Assembly: GCA_020024645.1 (NCBI GenBank)
Contig: JAHHTN010000027.1
Span: forward strand, 1-23,115
From: Faecalimonas sp.
GTDB taxonomy: Bacteria; Bacillota; Clostridia; Lachnospirales; Lachnospiraceae
Length of the DNA stretch: 23,115 nt
Reading direction: 5' to 3'
The notes under the pieces are model-generated. The model ran no database searches and was not told where the DNA came from. It worked only from the letters and a program-made list of their open reading frames with translations. The stretch's first letter is position 1, and each line of letters opens with the position of its first letter. The position numbers and the translations under genes were made by a program. Positions 8,469 to 15,544 of the stretch are shown in pieces.

Positions 8469-8505
8469 GGTTCACAATATGAAACAAAGTTTCACAATAT
8501 GAAAC
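8469..8505. promoter_or_regulatory. Tandem IclR operators, copies 2 and 3
   Basis: GGTTCACAATATGAAAC (8469-8485) and GTTTCACAATATGAAAC (8489-8505) are near-identical palindromes repeated with a 20-bp period, about two helical turns. Two regulator dimers would therefore sit on the same DNA face. Both lie just downstream of the eda start point, where bound repressor would block the polymerase. Confidence 0.75.
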
Positions 8506-8534
8506 TAACAAGGTCGTATATAAGGAGAAAAATT

Positions 8535-9176
8535 ATGAGTAATGTATCAGAAAAAATTCAGGAAATGGGAGTAGTACCAGTAGTTGTTTTAAATGATGCA
8601 AAAGATGCAGCACCACTTGCAAAAGCGTTGTGTGAAGGAGGACTTCCTTGTGCTGAAGTGACATTCCGCACAGAAGCAGCAGAAGAATCTATTCGTATTA
8701 TGGCAACAGAGTATCCAGAGATGCTTGTTGGTGCAGGTACTGTACTTACGATTAATCAAGTAGATCGTGCAGTTGCAGCAGGAGCCAAATTTATTGTAAG
8801 TCCAGGATTTGATCCAGAAATTGTAGATTACTGTTTAAGTAAAAATATTTTAGTATTTCCAGGATGCATTACTCCTTCAGAAGTTGCACAAGCTGTAAAA
8901 AGAGGCTTAAAAGTAGTGAAATTCTTCCCTGCAGAGCAGTTCGGAGGAGTATCAACGATCAAAGCTCTTGCAGCTCCATATGTTGGAGTAAAATTTATGC
9001 CAACAGGTGGTGTAAATGCAAAAAATCTTGATAGTTATTTATCATGTGATAAAATCGTAGCATGTGGTGGAAGTTGGATGGTAAAAGGTAGCCTTGTAGA
9101 AGAGAGAAAATTTGATGAAATAGAAACACTTGTAAAAGAAGCAGTACAGCTTGTAAATGATATCAGAAATAAATAG
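8535..9176 (+). CDS. eda: KDPG aldolase (2-keto-3-deoxy-6-phosphogluconate aldolase)
   Basis: Class I aldolase of 213 residues that splits KDPG into pyruvate and glyceraldehyde-3-phosphate, the last step of the pathway. Visible catalytic residues are Glu41 in CAEVTFRT and the Schiff-base lysine Lys129 in VVKFFPAEQFGG. The (beta/alpha)8 landmarks GAGTVL, FIVSPGFDPEIVDYC, FPGCITPSE and MPTGGVN are all present. The frame is open back to 8466, but that segment contains the tandem operators. AAGGAG at 8523-8528 gives 6-nt spacing to the ATG at 8535. kdgK follows after 17 nt, so the two are an operon driven by the TTGACA/TATAAT promoter under IclR control. Confidence 0.95.
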   Translation: MSNVSEKIQEMGVVPVVVLNDAKDAAPLAKALCEGGLPCAEVTFRTEAAEESIRIMATEYPEMLVGAGTVLTINQVDRAVAAGAKFIVSPGFDPEIVDYCLSKNILVFPGCITPSEVAQAVKRGLKVVKFFPAEQFGGVSTIKALAAPYVGVKFMPTGGVNAKNLDSYLSCDKIVACGGSWMVKGSLVEERKFDEIETLVKEAVQLVNDIRNK

Positions 9177-9193
9177 GAAGAAAGAGGAAGAGT

Positions 9194-10219
9194 ATGAGTA
9201 AGAAAGTTATTACATTTGGAGAAATTATGTTAAGATTAGCGCCAGAAGGATATTATCGTTTTGTGCAGGCAGAAACTTTTGGTGCAACATATGGCGGAGG
9301 AGAAGCGAACGTAGCTGTTTCCCTTGCAAATTATGGATTTGATGCAAAATTTGTAACAAAACTTCCAAAGCATGAAATTGGACAAGCAGCTGTAAATTCT
9401 CTTAGAAAATACGGTGTAGATACATCTTACATTGCACGTGGTGGAGAGAGAGTTGGAATTTATTTTCTCGAAAAGGGAGCATCACAAAGACCGTCTAAAG
9501 TAATTTATGACAGAGCGGGTTCTTCTATTTATACAGCTTCTATAGAAGATTTTGATTGGAAAGAAATTTTTGATGGTGCTGAGTGGTTCCACTTTACAGG
9601 AATTACACCAGCATTAAATGATAATGTGGCAGAAATCTGCTTAGAAGCATGTAAAGCAGCAAAAGAAGCTGGAGTTAAAATATCATGCGACTTAAATTAT
9701 AGAAATAAATTGTGGAGCAAAGAAAAAGCCGGAAAAGTAATGGGTGAACTTTGTAAGTATGTGGATGTCTGTATTGCAAATGAAGAAGATGCATCAGATG
9801 TGTTTGGAATCAAAGCTGCAAACACAGACGTATATGCAGGTGAAGTAAACCATGAGGGTTACAAAGAAGTTGCAAAACAGTTAGCAGATCGTTTTGACTT
9901 TGAAAAAGTGGCAATTACATTGCGTGAATCTATTTCGGCTAATGATAACCTTTGGTCTGCAATGCTTTATGATGGAACAGACTATTACTTTAGTAAAAAA
10001 TATAAAATGCATATCGTTGACCGTGTAGGAGGCGGAGATAGCTTCGGAGGTGGACTGATTGCAGCAACATTAAATGGATATGACGCACAAAAGACAATTG
10101 AATTTGCAGTTGCAGCGTCTTGTCTAAAACACTCTATAGAGGGTGATTTTAATATGGTATCAATGGATGAAGTTGAAAAACTTGCCGGAGGTGATGCTTC
10201 CGGACGTGTCCAGAGATAA
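9194..10219 (+). CDS. kdgK: 2-keto-3-deoxygluconate kinase KdgK
   Basis: A 341-residue PfkB/ribokinase-family sugar kinase that phosphorylates KDG to KDPG with ATP. The first PfkB signature region reads GATYGGGEANVAVSLANYGF (about residues 29-48). The second reads DRVGGGDSFGGGL (276-288), with the catalytic base at Asp282. The substrate-binding region includes YDRAGSSIY and CDLNYRNKLWS, as in KDG kinases rather than fructokinases or ribokinases. Pathway context makes KDG the clear substrate. The gene starts 17 nt after eda with an AAAGAGGAAG SD region. The next gene, uxaC, is 118 bp away beyond an inverted repeat. Confidence 0.93.
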   Translation: MSKKVITFGEIMLRLAPEGYYRFVQAETFGATYGGGEANVAVSLANYGFDAKFVTKLPKHEIGQAAVNSLRKYGVDTSYIARGGERVGIYFLEKGASQRPSKVIYDRAGSSIYTASIEDFDWKEIFDGAEWFHFTGITPALNDNVAEICLEACKAAKEAGVKISCDLNYRNKLWSKEKAGKVMGELCKYVDVCIANEEDASDVFGIKAANTDVYAGEVNHEGYKEVAKQLADRFDFEKVAITLRESISANDNLWSAMLYDGTDYYFSKKYKMHIVDRVGGGDSFGGGLIAATLNGYDAQKTIEFAVAASCLKHSIEGDFNMVSMDEVEKLAGGDASGRVQR

Positions 10220-10251
10220 TAGATAAACCCAATTTGTTATGTTGAGATCTG

Positions 10252-10271
10252 GCTGTCACATTTGTGACAGC
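10252..10271. promoter_or_regulatory. Perfect 9-bp inverted repeat between kdgK and uxaC
   Basis: GCTGTCACA-TT-TGTGACAGC is a 20-bp near-symmetric element. As RNA it would form a stable stem with almost no loop, and the downstream sequence has no proper T run. An operator for a dimeric regulator is therefore at least as likely as a terminator. It differs from the IclR palindrome. Confidence 0.55.
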
Positions 10272-10337
10272 TACGTTTCTATTAGAAAAAATTTACAAAA
10301 GTATAAAAAATAATAGTTTAAAACTAGGAGGATATCC

Positions 10338-11744
10338 ATGAAAACATTTATGAATAAAGATTTTTTGTTATCTACAAAGACGGCGCAAAAATTATATCAT
10401 GAATATGCTGAGTGTATGCCAATTTTGGATTACCATTGTCATTTGAATTCACAAGAAATTTATGAGGACAGAAAGTTTGAAAATATTACACAAGTATGGT
10501 TAGGAGCAGATCATTATAAATGGCGTCAGATGCGTTCCAATGGTGTGGAAGAAAAATATATTACAGGAAATGCTACAGATCGAGAGAAGTTTCAAAAGTG
10601 GGCGGAAACGCTGGAAATGGCAATTGGAAACCCACTGTATCACTGGAGTCATTTGGAATTAAAGAAATATTTTGGATACAATGGATATCTAAATGGGGAT
10701 ACGGCAGAAGAAGTATGGAATCTCTGCAATGCAAAACTGCAAGAGGATGGGATGAGTGCACGTAATTTGATTAAGCAATCAAATGTAACATTAGTGTGTA
10801 CAACAGATGATCCAATAGATTCTTTAGAATGGCATAAAAAAATTGCGGAAGATGGTAGCTTTGATGTGCAGGTGCTTCCAGCATGGAGACCAGATAAGGC
10901 TATGAATTTGGAAAAGCCGGATTATCTTGAATATATTACTAGTTTAAGTGAAGTTAGTAATGTGAAAATAGAAAGTTTTGCAACTCTTATAGAAGCTTTA
11001 AAAGTGCGTATGGACTTTTTTGCACAGAATGGATGTAGTATTTCAGATCATGGACTAGAGTATGTTATGTACAAACCAGCATCTCCTGAAGAAATCGAAG
11101 AGATATATGCTAAGCGCTTAGAAGGCAAGAAGATTAGTTATGAGGAAACGCTTAAATTCAAAACGGCTTATATGGTTACGTTGGGAAAAGAATATCACAA
11201 AAGAAATTGGGTTATGCAGTTACATTATGGTGTGAAACGAGACAATAATCAGAAAATTTATAGAGGGTTAGGTCCAGACACAGGTGTGGACTGTATCAAT
11301 AATTTTGCCCCTTCTTCTGAAATGGCAGATTATCTCAATGCGCTGGTGATAAATGATGAATTGCCAAAAACAATTATTTATTCTTTAAATCCAGTAGACA
11401 ATGCTACAATAGGAACTATTATAGGGTGTTTTCAAGGACCAGAAGCAGTAGGAAAAATTCAGCAAGGTAGTGCGTGGTGGTTTAATGATCATAAAACAGG
11501 GATGACAGATCAGATGATTTCATTGGCAAATCTTGGTCTATTAGGCAATTTTATAGGAATGTTGACAGACTCTAGAAGTTTTCTTTCCTACACAAGACAC
11601 GAATATTTTAGACGTATTATGTGTGAATTAATTGGTGGATGGGTTGAAAATGGAGAATATCCAGCTGACTATAAAACATTAGAAAAGATTGTCAAAGGAA
11701 TTTCTTATAATAATGCGGTGCGTTATTTCGAATTTGATTTATAG
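10338..11744 (+). CDS. uxaC: Uronate isomerase UxaC
   Basis: A 468-residue member of the amidohydrolase superfamily that isomerises D-glucuronate to D-fructuronate (and D-galacturonate to D-tagaturonate), the entry step. The metal-binding H-x-H appears as ILDYHCHLNSQEI near residues 29-41. Other family marks are WLGADHYKWRQMRSNGV, LCTTDDPIDSLEWH, WVMQLHYG with its metal-ligand His, TIIYSLNP, WWFNDHKTGM and MLTDSRSFLSYTRHEYFRR near the C-terminus. The length is standard. AGGAGG at 10326-10331 sits 6 nt before the ATG and overlaps the right arm of a small palindrome TAGTTTAAAACTA (10314-10326). The gene could be read through from eda-kdgK or have its own promoter; I see no clear -35/-10 pair. 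It ends in a 20-bp-stem terminator. Confidence 0.96.
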   Translation: MKTFMNKDFLLSTKTAQKLYHEYAECMPILDYHCHLNSQEIYEDRKFENITQVWLGADHYKWRQMRSNGVEEKYITGNATDREKFQKWAETLEMAIGNPLYHWSHLELKKYFGYNGYLNGDTAEEVWNLCNAKLQEDGMSARNLIKQSNVTLVCTTDDPIDSLEWHKKIAEDGSFDVQVLPAWRPDKAMNLEKPDYLEYITSLSEVSNVKIESFATLIEALKVRMDFFAQNGCSISDHGLEYVMYKPASPEEIEEIYAKRLEGKKISYEETLKFKTAYMVTLGKEYHKRNWVMQLHYGVKRDNNQKIYRGLGPDTGVDCINNFAPSSEMADYLNALVINDELPKTIIYSLNPVDNATIGTIIGCFQGPEAVGKIQQGSAWWFNDHKTGMTDQMISLANLGLLGNFIGMLTDSRSFLSYTRHEYFRRIMCELIGGWVENGEYPADYKTLEKIVKGISYNNAVRYFEFDL

Positions 11745-11755
11745 ACATGAAATAG

Positions 11756-11810
11756 AAAGAGTATTCATTTTAGAAACACAATTACTAGTTCTAAAATGAA
11801 TACTCTTTTT
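11756..11810. terminator. Bidirectional terminator between uxaC and the AraC gene
   Basis: A perfect 20-bp stem: 11756-11775 pairs with 11789-11808 around a 13-nt loop, ending in TTTTT on the plus strand. The reverse strand ends in TTTCTATTT. The stop codon of the convergent AraC gene (11809-11811) begins right at the stem's edge. Confidence 0.9.
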
Positions 11811-13038
11811 AAGAAAGTTGGTTTTTATATTCTTTTGGAGTCTTTCCTATGAATTTTTTGAATAATTTTGTGAAATAATTAACATCGGGGATTCCACAAT
11901 GTTGTGCGATTGTTTGGATTTGCATATTTGTGGAATTAAGTAAAAAAACAGCATTTTCGATTCGTTTTTTATTGACATAGTCTGTAAGAGTCATACCAGT
12001 TTCTTTTTTAAATAATGTAGATAAATAACTAGCATTGACATTTAAAAGTTTGGCATGAGTTTTCAAACTTAAATCAGCTGTAAGGTCGGAATCAATTCTT
12101 GTTACTACTTTTTGAACAAGAAGAGAAAATCCTTTCATGGAGTGATTTTTTACCAAAAGACAATACTTGTGTATCATTTCTTTTTGAAGTGTCTGTCCGC
12201 CTTCTGGTGAAGTGACTTGTTCGATTTTACGTGCAAAACGCGAAGAAAGACTATCTATATGTAAGGGATGCACCAATCCTTGTTCGGCACCTTTGCGAAG
12301 AAGGGTATTCATAATTATACAATAGTTTTTGATATCTCGCACAGGATCGGAAACACGTTGCTCCAAAGAAGGAAAATTTTTATTCATCATGACCATTTCG
12401 GCTTTATGAATTAGACCTTGAGATACTGCATGAATAAGTTCGTTTTCAGCTTCATATCTTTTTTCGAGAATTTGCATGGTAAGGAATGCTTCTTCCGGTT
12501 CTTGAAAATCAGGTCTTGTCGCAACGGGTTCTACACTGTCCGGAATTCGTTTGTCGATAGTTTCTACAGAAAAATTTTCAAGTCCACCCCAAAGACACTC
12601 ACCAAAAGTAGTAACAATAGAAAATATCATATCCTCATTAGGAATCATAATTAAGTTTGTGTAATATTTTTGGAGTTGTTTAAATTGTTTTGGTGTTAAT
12701 GATAAGCGTGCAGTAAGTTGTAATAACAATGTTTTTGTTATATTACGTGTAGTATAAGGACCAATGACTAGGTGTGAAGGCGCTATATCATCGCTAGGAA
12801 GCTGAAGACAGATGTAATTGCAAAAGAATTCATCGTGGATTCGATAAATAATATTTGTACGTGTAATATTAGAATTTAAAGAAATTAACAAGTCATAATT
12901 AATGTCATTAGAGATCATGCGTCGAAGCCCTAGATCAAATTCTGAGATAGGGGGTGTTTTAGGGCAGATAATACTTGTACTAACATGGAAATTTTTAAAA
13001 AATTTTCTTAAAAACTCTAATTCTGCTTTATAATGCAT
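11809..13038 (-). CDS. AraC-type regulator with long N-terminal domain, divergent from the glycosidase cluster
   Basis: A 409-residue regulator. Residues about 305-405 are an AraC double helix-turn-helix (ADLSLKTHAKLLNVNASYLSTLFKKETGMTLTDYVNKKRI, then IQTIAQHCGIPDVNYFTKLFKKFIGKTPKEYK). The N-terminal about 300 residues are not a cupin; I can name no family for them. They contain an aromatic-rich segment (IYRIHDEFFCNYICLQLP, then LVIGPY) and a helical linker. An ATG at 13050 also opens the frame but lacks an SD. GAGG at 13045-13048 lies 6 nt before the ATG at 13038, so the latter is chosen. It is transcribed away from the GH2 gene and probably controls that cluster by sensing an imported oligosaccharide or monosaccharide; this is inferred from position. 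Confidence 0.85.
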   Translation of the reverse strand: MHYKAELEFLRKFFKNFHVSTSIICPKTPPISEFDLGLRRMISNDINYDLLISLNSNITRTNIIYRIHDEFFCNYICLQLPSDDIAPSHLVIGPYTTRNITKTLLLQLTARLSLTPKQFKQLQKYYTNLIMIPNEDMIFSIVTTFGECLWGGLENFSVETIDKRIPDSVEPVATRPDFQEPEEAFLTMQILEKRYEAENELIHAVSQGLIHKAEMVMMNKNFPSLEQRVSDPVRDIKNYCIIMNTLLRKGAEQGLVHPLHIDSLSSRFARKIEQVTSPEGGQTLQKEMIHKYCLLVKNHSMKGFSLLVQKVVTRIDSDLTADLSLKTHAKLLNVNASYLSTLFKKETGMTLTDYVNKKRIENAVFLLNSTNMQIQTIAQHCGIPDVNYFTKLFKKFIGKTPKEYKNQLS

Positions 13039-13106
13039 AAAATACCTCATTTCGTGAAAAATATCTTTTAAGGAAGTGGTTTGTTTAAATGGTACGATTA
13101 TTTTCT

Positions 13107-13135
13107 ATTATGGTATAATTTTTAGGGAAAATCAA
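13107..13135 (-). promoter_or_regulatory. Predicted promoter of the second AraC gene
   Basis: On the minus strand TTGATT (13130-13135) and CATAAT (13107-13112) are separated by 17 nt. The leader would be about 60 nt. I could not find a convincing -35/-10 pair for the divergent GH2 gene in the same 208-bp region, consistent with activator dependence. Confidence 0.5.
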
Positions 13136-13258
13136 GTAAAAATAAAAATTGTATAGATATAGATAAAAATTTTACTAACTAAAAAAAGAAACAACTGTTA
13201 AAATAAAGACAATAAACAATGAAATTCTTATGAAAAAAGTACAAAGGAGAAATACTTT

Positions 13259-15526
13259 ATGCGTAAAATTGTTAATTTAAATAAGGAGTGGAAGTTTATT
13301 CAAAAAGATGTAGGACTTCCAACAACACTTCCAACAGATTGGAAAGAGATTGATCTTCCCCATACATGGAATGCGGTAGATGGTCACGATGGAAATGGGA
13401 GTTATGATAAGGGAAGATATTGGTATGCAAAAACATTTGATATGCCAAAGCAGGCCTTTGGTGGAGATAGAGTTTTTGTAGAAATTCTTGCAGCCGGACA
13501 ACAGGCAACGGTTTATGTAAATGGAACAGAAGTGATTTATCATGAAGGTGGATATTCGACTTTCCGTGCTGATATTACTGATTTATGTAAAGAAGAGGAG
13601 GAAAACCTCTTAGTTGTTGCTTGTAGCAATGAACGAAAAGAAAGTGTATATCCACAGTCAGCAGATTTCACATTTTATGGTGGTCTGTACCGTGGGGTAA
13701 ATATTATAAGTGTGCCAGAACCACACTTTGATTTGGAATATTATGGAGGGCCTGGTATTCAGGTTACACCAATTCCTTGTGAATGCGGTGGAGCAGAATT
13801 TGAAATTGTAACGTATGTAAAAAATATAGATGAAAACTTTACTGTATTGTATTCTATCCTTGATAAGGATGGAAAAGAAGTTGGCGCTGCTTGTCGTCCG
13901 GCGAATGATACAAGAGTAAAGATTTTTGTTCCTGATGCAAACAAATGGGAGATTGATGCTCCATATCTTTACACAGTAACTGCAAATCTGCAGAGAAGAA
14001 ATGAGTCTTTTGATGAAGTATCTGCACAAGTTGGTGTAAGAAGTTTTTCTTGTGATCCAAATAAAGGATTTATTATCAATGGAAAGCAAACACCATTACG
14101 TGGTGTGAGTCGCCATCAAGATCGTTTGTATGAAGGTAATGCACTTACGAGAGAAGAACATTATGAAGATGCGCAGATTATTAAAGAACTTGGAGCAAAT
14201 ACAATTCGACTTGCACATTATCAACACAGTCAGGATTTCTATGACGCATGCGACGAACTTGGATTTATTGTGTGGGCGGAGATTCCGTTTATTAGTGTGA
14301 TGAATCAAGATCCTGCAGCGCATCAAAATTGTATTAGTCAGTTAAAAGAGTTGATTATCCAAAACTATAATCATCCATCCGTTTGTTTTTGGGGAATTTC
14401 TAATGAGATTCTCATTGGTGGTATTTCAGAACAATTGGTGGAAAATCATAAAGAGTTAAATGCTATTGCAAAAGAATTAGATCCAACAAGATTGACAGCA
14501 ATTGCGCATGTAAGTATGACTCCAGTAGACGGTCCAATGCACACATTGACAGATGTAATTAGTTATAACCATTATTTTGGATGGTACGGTGGAAAAATGG
14601 AAGATAATGGACCTTGGTTAGATATGTTCCATGAAAAACATCCAGATCTTTGTCTTGGAATGTCTGAATATGGATGTGAAGGGATTGTAACTTATCATGG
14701 AGCAAATCCGCAATGCAAAGATTACAGCGAGGAATACCAAGCGTTGTATCATGAACATATGGCAAAAGTATTTGATGAACGTCCATGGATTTGGTCTTCT
14801 CATGTTTGGAATATGTTTGATTTTGGATGTGCAGCCCGTGATGAAGGTGGCGTTTCAGGAAGAAACAATAAAGGTCTTGTTACAATGGATCGCAAAGTTA
14901 AGAAAGACAGTTATTACGTTTATAAAGCTTATTGGAATAAAAAACCGATGGTTCACGTATGTGGAAGAAGATATGCACAACGTGCAGGAGAGACAACACA
15001 GATTCGTGTTTACTCTAACCAACCAACAGTTACTTTGTATCTAAATGGAAATAAAGTAGAGGAACAGCATGCAGATAAAGTATTTGTATTTACTGTAGCA
15101 TTAAAAGAAGGATATAATACAGTACTTGCTGTGGCAGGGGAAGTGAAAGATAGCATTACTCTTGAAAAAGTAGAAAAAGAACCTGAAATTTATGTTCTTC
15201 CAGAAATGAATGAACGTGCAGAAGGAGTTGCAAACTGGTTCAAAATGGTAGGAGATTTGGATCTAAGTGCACCTTTAGAATTTCCAGAAGGAATGTATAG
15301 CATTAAAGATACTTTTGAAGAAATTGCAAAAAATGAAGAGGCATTTCAGATTGTGCAAAATGCAGTGAAACTTACAATGAACATGAAGATGGCACCAGGT
15401 GAAGGAATGTGGGATATGATAAAAGGTATGAGTCTTGAGAAAGTTCGAGATATGGCAGGAAGCATGGTTCCAGAAGGATTTATAGAAAGTTTAAATGCAA
15501 AATTAATAGAAATAAAGAAAAACTAA
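13259..15526 (+). CDS. GH2 family glycosidase (beta-glucuronidase or beta-galactosidase) with helical C-terminal tail
   Basis: A 755-residue glycoside hydrolase family 2 enzyme without signal peptide, hence cytosolic. Order of domains: N-terminal jelly-roll sugar-binding domain (about 1-155), immunoglobulin-like domain (about 160-265), TIM-barrel catalytic domain (about 270-565), a small beta domain (about 565-640) and a helical tail (about 650-755). The predicted acid/base is Glu383 (WGISNE) and the nucleophile Glu470 (GMSEYG). Asn536-x-Lys538 in GRNNKGL lies where beta-glucuronidases carry the NxK motif that recognises the uronate carboxylate. Similar N-x-K sequences also occur in GH2 beta-galactosidases, so specificity is open. 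Context (uronate pathway, hexuronide-type importer, GH79) favours glucuronides. AAAGGAG lies a few bases upstream of the ATG. It is the first gene of the cluster, and the symporter gene starts 18 nt after its stop. Confidence 0.9.
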   Translation: MRKIVNLNKEWKFIQKDVGLPTTLPTDWKEIDLPHTWNAVDGHDGNGSYDKGRYWYAKTFDMPKQAFGGDRVFVEILAAGQQATVYVNGTEVIYHEGGYSTFRADITDLCKEEEENLLVVACSNERKESVYPQSADFTFYGGLYRGVNIISVPEPHFDLEYYGGPGIQVTPIPCECGGAEFEIVTYVKNIDENFTVLYSILDKDGKEVGAACRPANDTRVKIFVPDANKWEIDAPYLYTVTANLQRRNESFDEVSAQVGVRSFSCDPNKGFIINGKQTPLRGVSRHQDRLYEGNALTREEHYEDAQIIKELGANTIRLAHYQHSQDFYDACDELGFIVWAEIPFISVMNQDPAAHQNCISQLKELIIQNYNHPSVCFWGISNEILIGGISEQLVENHKELNAIAKELDPTRLTAIAHVSMTPVDGPMHTLTDVISYNHYFGWYGGKMEDNGPWLDMFHEKHPDLCLGMSEYGCEGIVTYHGANPQCKDYSEEYQALYHEHMAKVFDERPWIWSSHVWNMFDFGCAARDEGGVSGRNNKGLVTMDRKVKKDSYYVYKAYWNKKPMVHVCGRRYAQRAGETTQIRVYSNQPTVTLYLNGNKVEEQHADKVFVFTVALKEGYNTVLAVAGEVKDSITLEKVEKEPEIYVLPEMNERAEGVANWFKMVGDLDLSAPLEFPEGMYSIKDTFEEIAKNEEAFQIVQNAVKLTMNMKMAPGEGMWDMIKGMSLEKVRDMAGSMVPEGFIESLNAKLIEIKKN

Positions 15527-15544
15527 AAGAGGAGGATGTTTCCA

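Noticed and set aside
8266..8534. Open-frame extensions of the IclR gene (to 8435) and eda (from 8466)
   Set aside because: They cover the promoters and the operator palindromes. Strong SD sites and family N-termini support starts at 8264 and 8535.
13277..14089. Several antisense open frames opposite the GH2 gene
   Set aside because: They have no SD, low-complexity composition and no family resemblance, and are shadows of the GH2 coding frame. The same holds for antisense frames over uxuB, GH79 and GH3.
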